From positions 1 through 64,000 of the forward strand of contig NBIV01000284.1 in the NCBI GenBank assembly GCA_003194525.1: DNA of 64,000 nucleotides, given 5' to 3'. Of the stretch, positions 50,364 through 62,840 are shown in pieces. The stretch is from Gracilariopsis chorda. Taxonomy: Eukaryota > Rhodophyta > Florideophyceae > Gracilariales > Gracilariaceae. A model generated the notes under the pieces. The model was not told where the DNA came from. It did no database searches and was given only the letters and a program-made list of their open reading frames with translations. How positions within the stretch are numbered: the stretch's first letter is position 1; the number at the start of each line of letters is the position of its first letter. Position numbers and translations under genes: made by a program.

Positions 50364-51063
50364 TTGTCAGAGCAATCCCTAGCTAGGTTAGATGACGTCA
50401 TAAAATCAAAAATGAGTGGACTGGGAGGTGAATTGGGAGAGTTAGAAGACTTGCTCTGTATGATGAAGGAGGCTCGTGATAATTTGAGTAGATGTAAACG
50501 AAAGAAGAAACTAAAGAAAGTGGAGCTTGATAAGAAGAGGGAACGACTTGGTTGCTCTCATAGGACAGCGTGGTACATGGCGAAGAGACGCCGAATTAAA
50601 TAGCTATGGAGGTAGAAACGTCGATGAAGAGCGCTGGATGAGAAAAAAGCCGAACGTGTTCTCTGGATCTTTGTCGCTCGAGAACGAGGCTTCCTCGTGT
50701 ACAGCAGCGATAGAGCAAGGACACGCCAGACGTTTGGATGTAGACGAGGAGAACCTGAAACTCGAGAGAGGACGACTTGAAGCGTCACAGAAGGAAAACG
50801 TTATAGACAGAGAAAATCATTTACGAGAAAAGCATGAATCACAGCAGCTAGAATTGCAAACGTTCCATCTCCTGATGGATGTCATAAATGGAACTAAAAA
50901 TTCTGATAATGCTGCAACGATTTTTCCTAGCACATCTGCACTGCCGCAAACAGCACCGTCAGATTCCATGTACCACAGCCTTTATGGGAAGAATGAATCT
51001 CGTACATTGGAATCTGTTACTGATGAGCCGCGTCCCCTGGCTCCGCTTTACGTCCTTTGCTAG
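50364..51063 (+). pseudogene. Charged coiled-coil accessory ORF of PIF/Harbinger element
   Basis: Two overlapping plus-strand frames (50364-50603 and 50527-51063) are rich in Lys, Glu and Arg and predict long helices (CKRKKKLKKVELDKKRERL; NLKLERGRLEASQKENV; HLREKHESQQLELQTFHLLMDV). A Myb/SANT-like protein with such a C-terminal helix is the usual second gene of PIF/Harbinger transposons. The present ORF converges on the transposase, which fits. The Myb-like part is not recognisable, so the link is by context. Confidence 0.45.
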
Positions 51064-51336
51064 CTCCGGCTTACTCCTCGCTTCGCTCCTCGCAAAGCCT
51101 TGGCTCGCTGCGGACTTCACGCTCGACGCTTGACGCGGCTCATCGAATTAGTGTGCTTCGTTGCTGTCTTTCGAGGCCAGGTAAGCCTGGGTGGATGGAG
51201 GTGTACAATCGCGGTACTTCAGTACTTGATTCCCGTAAAAACAAGTGCATATATTCATAAGTAGAAGTGCGGTAAGATAAAAGGACCCAGCAGGAGACAG
51301 CAGAACGCTCAATTTCCTACGAAAATCTGTAACACT

Positions 51337-51960
51337 CTAGTACAACTTGGCTTCTTTAGCAATCCACTCCACTGTTATGGGTCCAGTAGCCAGCGCCGCA
51401 TTGTAAGCTTTGTGCTCGTCGCTCAATTCCGACCCTTGAACGGGAATTTGTAGAAATTTTCTCTCATTGTATGCGCTATCTCCATGTATGCAGTACTGTT
51501 TTTCGTCTATCATCAGTATAGATCCTAGCCGTTGGTCTATATCTAACCTAACGTATAGACCCCAGTCATGTCGAAGGCCTTCCACAGGGCCATACGCATG
51601 CATGATGATACCATCCGGCGTAGTCACAGCTTGAAATTTTAACACGTGTGACCTTTTGTGCCCATTATAATCTACAATTTGTAGTCCATCATGGCTCGGT
51701 CTGGCAATCTTTAGCACAGTTCCATCTATGAACCCAATGCAGTTTTCCGAAGCCTCTTTCTTCTCCTGTACTGAGTTTGCCCACCTTTCTACTTCCTGTG
51801 CGATATAACTGTGATGCAAAGGACCACTTAAAAGTTTTTCGTATTCATCTAGAAAAGTTTCTACACCATCCCAGTATATTTCACTCAATTTCGACGCATC
51901 TTTCCGAAGGAATACTTCAAGATCCGTCCATCGATAAGGCGAAGCCATTTTATTTAAAAT
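51337..51960 (-). CDS. PIF/Harbinger transposase (DDE_Tnp_4), probably N-truncated
   Basis: An open frame of about 203 codons with a clear Harbinger catalytic core. SPYRWTDLEVFL at the start matches the 'YPxRxxDL' N-lobe. The core has ENCIGFIDGTVLKIARPS (first Asp), YNGHKRSHVLKFQAV, GPVEGLRHDWGLY (second Asp), CIHGDSAYNERKFLQIP and TVEWIAKEAKLY (Glu). The N-terminal lobe continues upstream in another frame (for example FLKADIPKL near 52040-52065), so an intron or a frameshift lies around 51960-52040. The catalytic D, D and E residues are preserved. This enzyme cuts and pastes elements with 3-bp TWA duplications; TIRs were not found. Confidence 0.8.
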   Translation of the reverse strand: MLNKMASPYRWTDLEVFLRKDASKLSEIYWDGVETFLDEYEKLLSGPLHHSYIAQEVERWANSVQEKKEASENCIGFIDGTVLKIARPSHDGLQIVDYNGHKRSHVLKFQAVTTPDGIIMHAYGPVEGLRHDWGLYVRLDIDQRLGSILMIDEKQYCIHGDSAYNERKFLQIPVQGSELSDEHKAYNAALATGPITVEWIAKEAKLY

Positions 51961-52339
51961 TACACAAGTCGTTCAGAGGTTAGTTGTTCTGTATCTTTTA
52001 CGCCCTGTTGCGTACTCTGTTGCATTTGTTACTACTTATGTGAGCTTTGGAATGTCTGCTTTTAGAAATGTGATGTACAAAAGACAATTTTGATCTGTCA
52101 AACCACTAAATACGGTTTGTAGAGTAGTAGAGAAGATTATCCTGCTTTGCAAGGAGGCTCTATAAAAGTTGTTAAAAAAGCGCTGAAACTGATCGTATGA
52201 ATGATTTCCGTACATAGAAGGAATTGGAAAGGTGTGTTGACGACATATTATGAGTGTCTTGGTTAAAATTTTCCACTGTTTTGTGCGAGTGTATGACAGT
52301 TTATTTGTGTGGTTGGCAATGGAGCACTTGGACTGCATG

Positions 52340-54059
52340 TTGACCCTCGTGCTTTCTCAAGATGGGAGAGATACGCGGGAAGGTACCTATACGTAGCGCT
52401 GAAACTGTGTAAGCTGAATATTGCACGGCGTAAGATCGAGTGAGCTGATTCTCATTACAGAATTGTTTACTATGAAATTTAGTGAAGAAATGACGAAGTG
52501 CTAAAGAATCTTTGTTTGGGAAAATTCAGTGATTCAGCAGAGATTCTGCGTCCCAATAACATCCCAAGAGATACGCAAGAACGAGGATTCTACGACAATA
52601 TTATATAGCGCATTAGAGGCCGCTGCCACCTAGGGCTCAATTTGGCAGCCTCGAGTCTCGTAACACTTTCATCGCTACCGATAGTGATGCATTGCAAGTA
52701 CAGGGCCAGCAGCTTCACGCTTCTTGGCTCATCCACTACCACTATCCGTACCTTTTGCGGAAACTATTTTCCACATTGAGATAAATATGTCGTCAAATTC
52801 TGTATCCGAATCAACGCGTATCGGTTTTAAAACATTCACTCCAGTCACCTGACAACTGTTTTCCTTATTATCTTCTACGAAAACACCATCAGACCCCAAC
52901 TGAAAGCTGCGAACATTACTCTGCCTGATACAAAGCCGAATTTATTCCGTCAAACACAAAGCCAGTGTATCACGAAGATTAGTATTCTGTTTCGCTTTCG
53001 TCGGCGTTATCACAGGTTGGAGACGCTAAATAACACTTTCAATGCCTGGATTCTTTTTTACAAGGTTCTCAATTTGTCGCAGGCATTATCTAAAGTTTCT
53101 CATTTCACGAGCAATCCTGCAAACCTTCTTGGCGATAGTATTATCGCTAATCCGAGGGCTGCTATTCGTAGGCAATTAACCCTTTGTAGCGGATTGTGAT
53201 TTCGGCTCAGGCAGCATGGCAAAGCTCATTTTATTCGGTATCAATTGCATACAAGCTGCAGTTAAAGAAGCTCCTCACTGTGAGGGTGACATTCAGGGGC
53301 CTGTATGCATACCAAGCCAGTTTCAGTTTGGCTCTTATATTTGCATTAGCGTAAGCGCCACAATACAAAAATGCATCCAATGCATTTCTGACATGATCTT
53401 TGAACATCTTCTTATGAGATTGTCACAGAGTTGGAGAAAATGAAAGGTATTGGCTGGCAGTTGTATAACATGGATTTTTGTCACTTTATCTCCTCCCATC
53501 TACTCTGCTTCCTTACCGAAACCGTTTTTGTCGATTTAGAGGAGAATTGACTCTTCTTGCGGAACAAATTTCGGTGCAAAATAGTTTAAGTGTGCATTTG
53601 GGTTTGGAAGCAAGTCCATTGTCATGTCGCCTTTTTAACTGCACACAATTTACGTTCCTCTACGAATACATCCTTCTTTGCACAACCATTGGTATCATCA
53701 TGGAAGCTTTGCTCTTATTTGCTCTGTCACTGGGTGCATCCAGTTTTTCACGGGTTTTTGCCTTTGTATTATCAGAAACATCGGGGCTATGTACCATGAA
53801 GCGCAACTAATGATCACTGATGTCAAACGTTTTCCATTGCCCTTCATTTAAATTTGCAGATCTCCGTGTCTACGACTCACAGCACAAAAACCTCTATATT
53901 AGAGTACGTAGGAAGCTCAAATAGCTGTTTTGACACGAATCCACACTTTTTGGACGTCCGTAAACATATTTCGAATCTCTGCCTTCATCTTGAGAGTACT
54001 CAAGCTGCACCCGTGATTTGCATACGAGACGTGTCTAACCGAGCTCTGAGGCTTTGTTA
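52340..54059. other. AT-rich stretch without recognised gene
   Basis: Short frames only (up to 110 codons at 53478-53810); no motifs. The last 100-150 bases are homologous to the leader of the second copia element and belong to the element starting near 54060. Confidence 0.5.
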
Positions 54060-56700
54060 GACGGTCTCCACTGGCATCCTCGCTGTAAATTGTCGACAAG
54101 TGTCCAATCCAGTATTTCTATCGTAGTATAACATCAGCTACAGCTCAATAACTGTACCGCAATCAAAAGTTTTCATCGCAGATGATCGTTGACTCAAGGG
54201 ATCGAGTTTTTCACTCTGCTACAATTGTTTTATTTACGTTGGTGTTGGAACTGCTTCTGGAACAATTTTTTGACACCGAAATTGAGTCTGAAACTACCTC
54301 TGATGTGAAAAGCCCACGCTTCCATGGTAAACGTGGTGAGGATTATGTGTTATGGAGGCATCGTCTGCGGGCTACATGTCGCATCAATGGAGTCTAGAAT
54401 GTCGTAATGTCAGGCTCAGACGGTTCATCCAGTGTTACCACGACGCAGGTGTCGGGCTCAAGCGCTCTGCGGACCACCTCCCTTGTACTTCCCAAACGAT
54501 ACAGGACATGTGCAATCGTAATATGCTCAATTGGAGATGCCCCTCTGCCTGTGAATATAGGTGTCAATAATGATCCTGGGCGTATGCTCCAACTTCTTGA
54601 TGCGAGTTATAGGTCTAGTAGAACCGTTTCAAATATTGCCTTATAGACCCAGGTATACCGAATGTGTTATAATGGCCTGAATATGTCGCGCTATGTCCCC
54701 CAGTTTGCGTACCTATTCCCACAGCTAGACCGAATGGGGAAGGATGCTGCCATTACTTAGTCTTACAGGGCACCAATCCTGTTAGCCACTATTGACCCAA
54801 TCTGCTCAATGGCGTCAATGGCTGCGGCATTTCGGACAAGAAACATCTAGGAATTGACTTGGGACTATGTAGCGAATACCCTCATAGACGAATACAATGC
54901 TTGCTAAATTGCGTCAGCTGGTTCTGGTCATAGTCACAAACGCATGAAGAGTAGAAGTAAGGGCAGTAGCCGTTCAATTGGAGACACCACATCGTTAAAT
55001 GGGTACGAAAGTGATGCAATTATATCAGATTCCAACTAAAGAAATGAGTACAATGAGCTCGTTTATGCTGTTGCAGGCAAAAATAGTTATCATTGCAGCT
55101 TCTCTGACAGAGATGGTCACACGCAGTACCGATTTCACATGAATCCTGTCAATCCAGACAATTACCTGCCTAGAGCTATCTTGGGGAAACTGAAAACTAA
55201 TTCCAATGATAAGTCCAAGCACTCCAGAAGGTCACCACGAAAGGAATCTACGATTGAGATCACTGCAATGTCTGCTGAAAAGTCTGCAGTGGTCCCCCCT
55301 GCGTTTAATTTCATAGAAACCTACGCAGACAGTGGTGCCACATCCCACTCTTTCAATTTTGCTTCTGCGTTTGTCTCGAACACATTGGTTGACATACATC
55401 AAAGGACGATTAGGGTCACTGACCACACTACGGCCTCCGCTACACAAAAAGGGGATGTAATACTCCCTTTTTCGGAGGCTAACCTAAAGTTGACAGATGT
55501 ACTTCTAGTCCCGGATCTTGGATACATCTTGGTTTCTGTACGTCATATGTTGGATAAAGGCATTCAGTCATTTTTCTGTGCGAGTGAGGTTTGCGTTTTA
55601 CACGAAGATGGGTTAGAGATTGCATTTGGGCAACGTGACATGTCCTCTCGTTTGTACACGCTGCCAAATCCAATTGAGCATAATGACTTCTTTTCGCATA
55701 GCTATGTTGTTAGTGAAGTTTTACTTGATGTTGGGCAAAATTTCCTGCATGTTGGAGGAACGCACGTCCCTCATCAAAATGTTGGAGGAGTGCATGTGCA
55801 TATCAGAATTTGCATGCAAACAATGCCGAAGAGTACATTGCTCTCCAAGACCCAACCACGAATGGTCTGCAGGGAATGCTATTCTCACCTCCCTACACCC
55901 CAGACCATAATGCCATTGCCGAGCCCATCAATCGCACACTGGAAGAAGCTGCTCGAGCTTTGCTGATTCAGGTACATTGGCAAGGATTACTATGGCCATA
56001 TGGATTGAAGTATGATATTTGTATATGCCATAGTTCTCTCCACTCTACCACAGGCCTGAATCTATACCTTTTGGTGGGTAGTGTTAGGCCGTAGATGAAG
56101 CATGCTAAAGCGTTTGGATGTGCAGCATATATTTTGAAAGTTAACCCGGACACCAAGTTCGAGTCTCGTGCACTTGAGGGAGCGTACTTGCATACTTTGG
56201 AGCATGGTGTTTCCCAGGTTCCGAACACTGATGCCTGTGAGTTTCCTTTTATTGAGGGGTCGCAGCATGGCGCTTATGATTAATGTACATTACCTGGCGC
56301 ACCATATCTCACAAACTATATGGATGACGAAAGTGCATCACACATTGAATATGGTAGATCGTGGTACCACAACTGTGGCAGGATTTCTGACAAGCTCACA
56401 ATTCATAATGTTAGCAGAGATAGGGGTGGTCCAAGCGTTCATACACCAGACGAACTACTCGAGCCCGAAGGAGTTGCAAGTGAAGAGAGTAATGCGGACA
56501 TACATCCCAAGCCATTCATTCACGGAACTGAAGCGGTAAAGATGAATTGATATGGACTTACCCAAGAACTAAAGGACGAGAATTGATCTTGGAACATGAT
56601 CGTGTGCCTGCTATCCCTATTCCATCATGGTAGACTACTTGGAAACAAAGCTGCACTTTTGAGCACCTCCTCTGCAAAAGCGCGTATGCGCGTATGCTTG
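54060..56700 (+). mobile_element. Ty1/copia element A, decayed, lacking RT/RNase H
   Basis: The leader shares ACGGTCTCCACTGGCA (54060-54075) with element B at about 57927. gag-like text includes FHGKRGEDYVLWRHRLRA (about 54325-54380) and NNDPGRMLQLLDASYRS. The zinc knuckle is degenerate (YHCSFSDRDGHTQY, cysteines lost). The protease retains YADSGATSH (about 55321-55347) and LTDVLLVPDLGYILVSV. The integrase is deleted between about 55730 and 55800, leaving only its C-terminal part (FSPPYTPDHNAIAEPINRTL) and the GCAAYILK-type end. No reverse transcriptase or RNase H was found before LTR-like sequence begins. Confidence 0.75.
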
Positions 56701-56719
56701 AACCCAAGGTGAAACGGCC

Positions 56720-57500
56720 TTAAGATTGGCTACTGCATTTACGCTTATGCCTTATGTGGTTTACAAGTGGTATACATTGTATGGGTCGTGGGAACAGCAT
56801 GGCTACTTGGCATAATGTGAATGGACAACGTACATGACATTTTGTGTGGCTACACTGGTTTACAGGGACATTAAGTTGTTGCAGACGTGTGATTGTGTGT
56901 GCCAGCAGGTGCACCGCACGCAATGGACTTAGGTTATCGATAAAGATGCAGTGTCATGTGAACTTGTGCATTGTCATGGTCATGATGACACAAGTAAGTC
57001 ATTATACAGGGCTGTGACATGCTGGCACATTCTTGTCATTGTTGTTTCGCTTACTGTGCTTCGTTGGCATGTGCTGAAATAATGTTATGCATGGTTGTAG
57101 TGAGGTGTCACTAGTTTTTGCAACCCTTATTGTGCTATGCTTGAATATGTTTGGAAGTACTGGATGTCTGCGCTTAGTGATTATGGTTTTTCTTGTAGTT
57201 TTAAAGCACTTTAATGGTGCTATAAAAGTTGCGGTTGTTGCCAATCCAAGTAAACCACACCAACGCTGACAACATTCACTCTTGGATGTACTTCTTTCTT
57301 TCTTTTTCATTTCTGTCGAAGCATAATTTCATCTGTCATCAACCTTCGTTTATCATCAACAGGGTATGGGCCCAGAGCGTCGAAATATTGCAGACGTCGC
57401 TCTTATGTAACTTTCTTTTGTTTTTGCGTTTCCTATATTGTGGAGACCTAGTTACAGAGGTGAAAGTAGGCAAAACGTTCATGGACTGGTCTCTGGTAAA
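56720..57500 (+). repeat. LTR-like region following copia element A
   Basis: A GT-rich, gene-free stretch with a TATA box in GGTGCTATAAAAGTTGCGGTT (TATA at 57221-57227). This resembles GGTGCTGTATAAGTTGTGATT in the LTR of copia element C (TATA at 60514-60519, minus strand). The LTR ends were not defined. Confidence 0.35.
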
Positions 57501-57879
57501 CTGATCTGCGCCTGTTCCGATCCCTGTTTCTTAGGTTTTAGTGCACAAAGATCGAACTACTTTCCCGAACGAGACCAGCAGGGGTTAGTTGTAGAAAGCA
57601 TATCGTGCTTTTAAGTAACCTCCCCGGGTCTTTTCGTACGGATTGAGCACCGTGCTCTCGAATTGCGCAAAATTGGGCGGGTTCGAGAATATTGCACCAC
57701 GCACCTGAAGAGAGCCTCCAGGGTCCAGGGGTTCAACCCTTCAGGTAGCGGAGATAGGTTCTCCTGTCAGAGCGCCCGAGTTTACGAAGTTTCATCTCTT
57801 ACTTTCTTCTCCGAGTGTGCTGCCGAGCTCCTCGTGAGTACACTCCGGGGGTAGAGGCCCCAAAGTCCGCCTGTGAGTC
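57501..57879. other. Stretch before copia element B leader
   Basis: No gene. Contains AGGGGTTCAACCCTT at about 57727-57741, a chance T-arm/B-box-like hairpin, and probably the end of the LTR of element B. Weakly similar to the sequence just before element A. Confidence 0.35.
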
Positions 57880-60402
57880 GCGTACCGGACGCGTCTGGAC
57901 AAGCGTTGAAACTTGTTCATACGGTCTCCACTGGCAATCTTGCTGTTGAGTTTTGAGATTACTCCACTCCCGTATTCACCTATTAGTGTAATCTCAGCTA
58001 CACATTTTGATTGATTCTCCGATTCAACACAATCCCTTTCTTGGACATCAGTTTCCGAGAAGCATTGAGTTCCTCACTCTGCTTCTTAACATACATTCAC
58101 TGGTGCTTCAGCTCCTTCTGGAAGTATGTTTGACTCCAAAGTTGAGACTGAAACTAATCCCGGTGGGAAAATCCCAGGCTTTCATGGTAAGCGTGGTGAT
58201 GATTACACACTGTGGTGTCATTGACTTCGTGCAGCGTCTCGCATTACAGGTGTTTCGAATGTAGTGGCGTCAACTATTGATGAGTAATCAAGTGCTACAT
58301 TGACTCAAGATTACACCTCCAGTGCTGACCAGAGCACTTTCCGACTCATCTCAAAACGCAAAACGGCATGTGCAATCATTATCTGTGCACTTGAGGATGC
58401 CCCCTTACGCATATCCATAGATGTGGATGATGATCCGGGCCGTATGCATAGACTATTAGATGCAAGTTATGCCTCTAATCTAACACTATCTCGTATCCCT
58501 GTACAGACTCAACTGTTCCGAATGTCGTATAATGCCGAAAATATGTCGAAATATGTCGACCAGTTTGCCACGTTGTTCTCAAAACTGGACCGAATGGGGT
58601 AGGACGCTGCCATCCCAGAGTCACATAAGGCTCCAATGCTGTTGGCCTTTGTTGACCCCAACTGCTCACTGGAGTCAACTGCTGCGGCACTTAGGACTAA
58701 GGAGATCTCGAAACTAACCTGGGATATGTGGCAACTACTTTGATTGACAAGTACAAAGTTCCTCAATTCGGTTCTGCCATTTCCGGTCGTGGTAGTAACT
58801 GCAAAAGAAAGCGAGGTATGGGCACAGGCCGTCAACCTGGATGCCACAAAATGTCAAATGAGAACAAACATGATGGTAAGGAATCAGATTTCAACTCCTA
58901 TTACGAGTCCAATGGGCGTGCTTATGCTGTTGCCAGTAAAAATGGTTATCATTGCACATTCTGCAACCACGACGGCCATACGCAGGACTGATGTTACATG
59001 AACTCTGACAATCAAGACAACCGTTTACCGAAACGCATCTTGGACCACCTCAAAGCTAGTTCTGCTGACACGTTCAAAGCCTCTGGGAAAGCCGCCAGAA
59101 GAAGATCCAAGATGGTGATCGCCAGAATAGGTGTGGAGAAGTCGACGGTGCTCCCATCTGCGTGTAGTGGATTACATGCCTATACGGACAGTGGAGCCAC
59201 ATCCCACTTCTTTTGTTCCGCATCTGCGTTTGTACCCAACACATGGGTTGATGTATCTCTAAGGTCTATTGATCTTGCTCAGAACACCACGGTCACCGCC
59301 ACTCAACGAGGAGATGATTTACTGTCCTTCTTCGAGACTAACCGGCAATTAACAGACGTACTGCTAGTACCAGATATTGGATACAATTTGGTGTCTGTTG
59401 GTGGTATGGCAGATAAAAGCATTCAATCCATGTTTGGTGCAAGTGAGGTTCGCCTTACACACGAAGAAGGGTTTGAAATTGGATATGGTCCACGAGACAT
59501 GAGCTCTAGGTTATACAAGCTGCCACCTCCAATCCAGCAAGCCGATCACAGAACGCTCGTATCCGCCAAAGACTTAGACTTCACAAAGCTGTGGCACCAC
59601 TGACTTGCACATATGAACGCACCGGAGCTTCAAAGCGTACACGAGAAAGTCGATAGAGTCCCAAAGCTAAAACAGTGGGAGCTCGTATGTCTGCCGCGTC
59701 GACTAGGCAAGGCGCATAAACTTCCGTTCTTGGGAACGTTTACACGAGCAAGAGAGTTTGGAGAAACTGTGCACTCGAACATGCTTGTTTCTTTGCTCCT
59801 ATCGTTTCCTGATCGTTTTCAATATGCGGCTGCGTTCATTGATGGCCGGTTCCTGCATGCTCTGCTCGGCTTCATTTTGCATAGATCTAAAATTTGTGAT
59901 GTTTTTGTGGGGATATGGCAGGAGCTTCAGCAGCTTAGAGAGGCTTATTGCTTGTTCAGAATTTCCACTCGGACAATGCAGAAGACTAAATTTCTCTGCA
60001 AGAAATCCCTGCCAGTGATCTGCAGAGAACGTCGTTCTCACCTCTTTATACCCTGGAACATGACGGCATTGCCAAGGGTATCAATCGCAATATAGGAGAA
60101 GTGGCTTGAGCTTGGGTGATTCAGTCCAAGTTGATAGAATGCCTATGGTCGTATGCATTTAAGTATGTTATATATGTTTGCCATGATCCCCATTCTAACA
60201 CCGATTTGACTCCATCTCTGTTTGGGACTGGTAGTAAGCCGTCGTTGAAGTACGCTAGAGTGTTTGGATGCACAGCCTATGTATTAAAAATAAACCCAAA
60301 CACTATGTTGCAGTCTCGTGCACTTCAGGGAGTGTACTTGCAGAATCTAGAGCATGGTGTTTATGAGGTCCTCACCACTGATGACTGTGATAGTCCTTGA
60401 AT
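57880..60402 (+). mobile_element. Ty1/copia element B, decayed and interrupted by element C
   Basis: Same family as element A. The gag part has FHGKRGDDYTLWCH and DDDPGRMHRLLDASYAS (58190-58480). The zinc knuckle YHCTFCNHDGHTQD then C keeps all ligands (about 58950-58995) but contains a TGA. Protease YTDSGATSH at about 59180-59206. The gag-pre-integrase/zinc part is LWHHxLAHMNAPEL...CLPRRLGKAHKL, and the integrase core starts at ETVHSNML (catalytic Asp replaced by Asn) and FIDGRF. The integrase C-terminus ends in TTDDCDSP at 60396, where the LTR of element C begins (60403). Confidence 0.8.
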
Positions 60403-61187
60403 TGTGAGGTCCAGGCTGAAAGAGGTCGAAGTGGCAGGGAAAGGAATGGTTGGGGATGGAAAGGAAGTTCGCTAGCTCTAGCTCAATTTTCCTTGGAGGT
60501 GCTAAAATCACAACTTATACAGCACCCTAACTTCGTCTTCGTCGTAACTTCGACTAAAGTGGAAACGTAAACCAGAAGCTTTAGACACTAAATACTACCA
60601 ATCATCATCTAACAAAACATAGCAACGCTAGCACGAACCCATGACACCTTACATCAACTCAACACAACAACGCGCCAACACTGCACCATACGTTACGTGC
60701 CCGCCAACAGCCATGAAAAAGCACAAACTCCCGACACAAAACACAAGTTCACATGCCAGCCTGCCAACTCATCCAAATTCGTCCATGCACGACACATTAG
60801 TTGACCACATGACGTGTAATTGTTAGTGCACCAACTCACACGTCATTGACTACTTCGTATAACTGTGACCCTGATGACAGTGCCCACACTGCTCACAAAA
60901 GTACCACTGCTGTACTACATATCCCGTTTGTCGGACTACCATACATAGGTGCCCTATCCACTTTGCATACTGTAGTAGCTGGACACGTGGGTGTGCTAGT
61001 TTAGCATACTTGTGTAATACTACTTTTACGCACTACAATGCATATGCACATTTGCTGTAGCCAATCACAAGCCAGATTCAAGTTGAGTTTGCACAGAAAC
61101 TCATATGTGCTTCGCAGAGGCACCCTCCAAAATAGCCGATGCTTCCCGGAATATTTGGTTTTCAGTGACAGAACAAGTACATTTTCA
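60403..61187 (-). repeat. 3' LTR of copia element C
   Basis: In element orientation it starts TGAAAATGTACTTG directly after a polypurine tract (GGCAAAGGGAGGG, 61191-61203) and ends CAGCCTGGACCTCACA at 60403, giving TG...CA termini over 785 bases. It has a TATAAG box at 60514-60519. The flanking bases to the left (TGAAT, 60398-60402) belong to element B, so a TGAAT duplication is predicted at the other end of element C, outside the window. Confidence 0.75.
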
Positions 61188-61219
61188 AAACCCTCCCTTT
61201 GCCACTGACTACAAAAGTC

Positions 61220-62050
61220 TAGTTGTAGCAGGCCACTGTCACCGAGGAACTTCTCCAGCTTCACGCAAGCAAGTACCTTCGCATACATATCAGCAACCCT
61301 ATATTCCGCGGAGCAGTACTATAGCTGAGTAGCTTTCTCACGTACAGCCTCTGGTGTGAAGTGAAAGCGAATGTCAATATGGTTGGTACGCCTATTGACA
61401 AAGTCATTGTGGGCGAGGTCTATGAAGCCTTGATTGTCCACGTAGACCGTTGTGGGTTCAACCATTAGCCTTCCTCACTCATCTACGTGCAGACCAATTC
61501 CATCACTAATGGCACTCCAAAGTCTTCTCAGCCAGATCGCCCCTTTCGCTCCGGGACATAGACTAACATACGCAGCCTCGGCACTGGACAGTGCAACTAC
61601 TTCTTGTTGGCATGAGCTCCAAGACACAAGAGCACCACCCATCATGAACACATACCCACTAGTAGACTTGCAAGTGGATGTGTAACCTGCCCAGTCCAAG
61701 TCTACATATTTATAAAGCTGAGTATCAGGGCATGATCCATACGTGAGTCCAAGAGATCGAGTTCCGTTGACGTACTTCAGTACACGCTTGAATGCCTTCC
61801 AATGAGTATCTCCAGGTTTCTCAACATACTTTGCTACCTTGGACACTGCAAAAGATATGTCCACTCGAGTACCCACAGAAAGATACATTAGAGAGCGAAT
61901 CACTTGCCTGTATGGGATGCTTGTCGTAGGTTCCTCAATCTGAGTAAGGTACACTTTGATGTCCATGGGAGTGTCCACTGGCTTCGACTGACACATGAAA
62001 AACTGTTCGAGGACCTTGTGCGGGTACGCTGACTGCGTGAGGTACAACGT
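61220..62050 (-). pseudogene. Copia C RNase H domain
   Basis: From MYLTQSAYPHKVLEQFFM and PYRQVIRSLMYLSVGTRVDI (end of RT/connection) to YKYVDLDWAGYTSTCKSTSG (first RNase H Asp), WSSCQQEVVALSSAEAAYV (Glu and Ser-Ser motif), VDNQGFIDLAHNDFVNRRT (Asp) and HIDIRFHFTPEAV ending in ADMYAKVL. All four conserved blocks of copia RNase H are present, with a break near 61475. Confidence 0.8.
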
Positions 62051-62840
62051 TTTCTTAGCTCAGTCCCAACAAATCTCGAATCCTAGAATCATGCGAGCAT
62101 CATACAGGTCCTTCATTCAAAAACGGTTCGACAGCTCAATCTTCACTCGATGTATGGCATCCATGAATGGAATTCCTATAATTCGGTCCTCTACGTACAG
62201 AGCAATGATCACCAGCCCTTTCAGTATCATCCCAATGTAAACACACTCGTCAGCACTGTTTGGCTTCAGACCCACTTCTTCAACAAGAAAGGCATCAATC
62301 TTTGCGTGCCCTTGCCTTGGTGCCTGTTGCAGCCCATATAGAGTTTTCTTTAGCTTGCACACCAAGTCCCCGTTGCCGGCTTTGACTAAGCCATCTGGCT
62401 AGTCCATCTACACAATGTTGCCGAGGTCGCCATTCAAGAATGCAGTCTTCACATCCATCTGGCGTAGGTGGTAGTCCTGCACTGCCGCAATGGACAGAAT
62501 CATTCTTATAGATACAAACTGTACTACTGGCGCATATGCCTCTAAAAACTCGACGCGCTCAACTTGTAAGAAACCACGAGCAACCACGTGAGCCTTGTAC
62601 CACACTTTCGGTTCACCTCTTGCACTGGCTTCATAGTTTTGCACAAATATCTATTGGACGAAATCACGTTACTATTGGCTGGTCTTGGCACTAAGTCCCA
62701 TGTGTCATGCTCCATCAAGGACCCATACTCACTTTCCATAGCCTCGATCCATGCATTGGAATCTGGCCGTGACACTGCATCCGAATACGAAGATGGGGTG
62801 TCATCACTGGCTGTGAGTAGAGGTGTGCCACGCCACCAAG
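62051..62840 (-). pseudogene. Copia C reverse transcriptase
   Basis: WIEAMESEYGSLMEHDTWDLV starts the copia RT (about 62755-62693). Across frame changes follow FLEAYAPVVQFVSIRMILSI and MDVKTAFLNGDLGNIV (62530-62408; first Asp), then LKKTLYGLQQAPRQ (about 62360-62320). The palm motif is ALYVEDRIIG (about 62200), where the normal YVDD has become YVED, so polymerase activity should be lost. Confidence 0.8.

Noticed and set aside
57720-57745. tRNA-like T arm (GGGGTTCAACCCT)
   Set aside because: No D arm, anticodon stem or acceptor stem can be drawn around it; probably chance in LTR/leader sequence.
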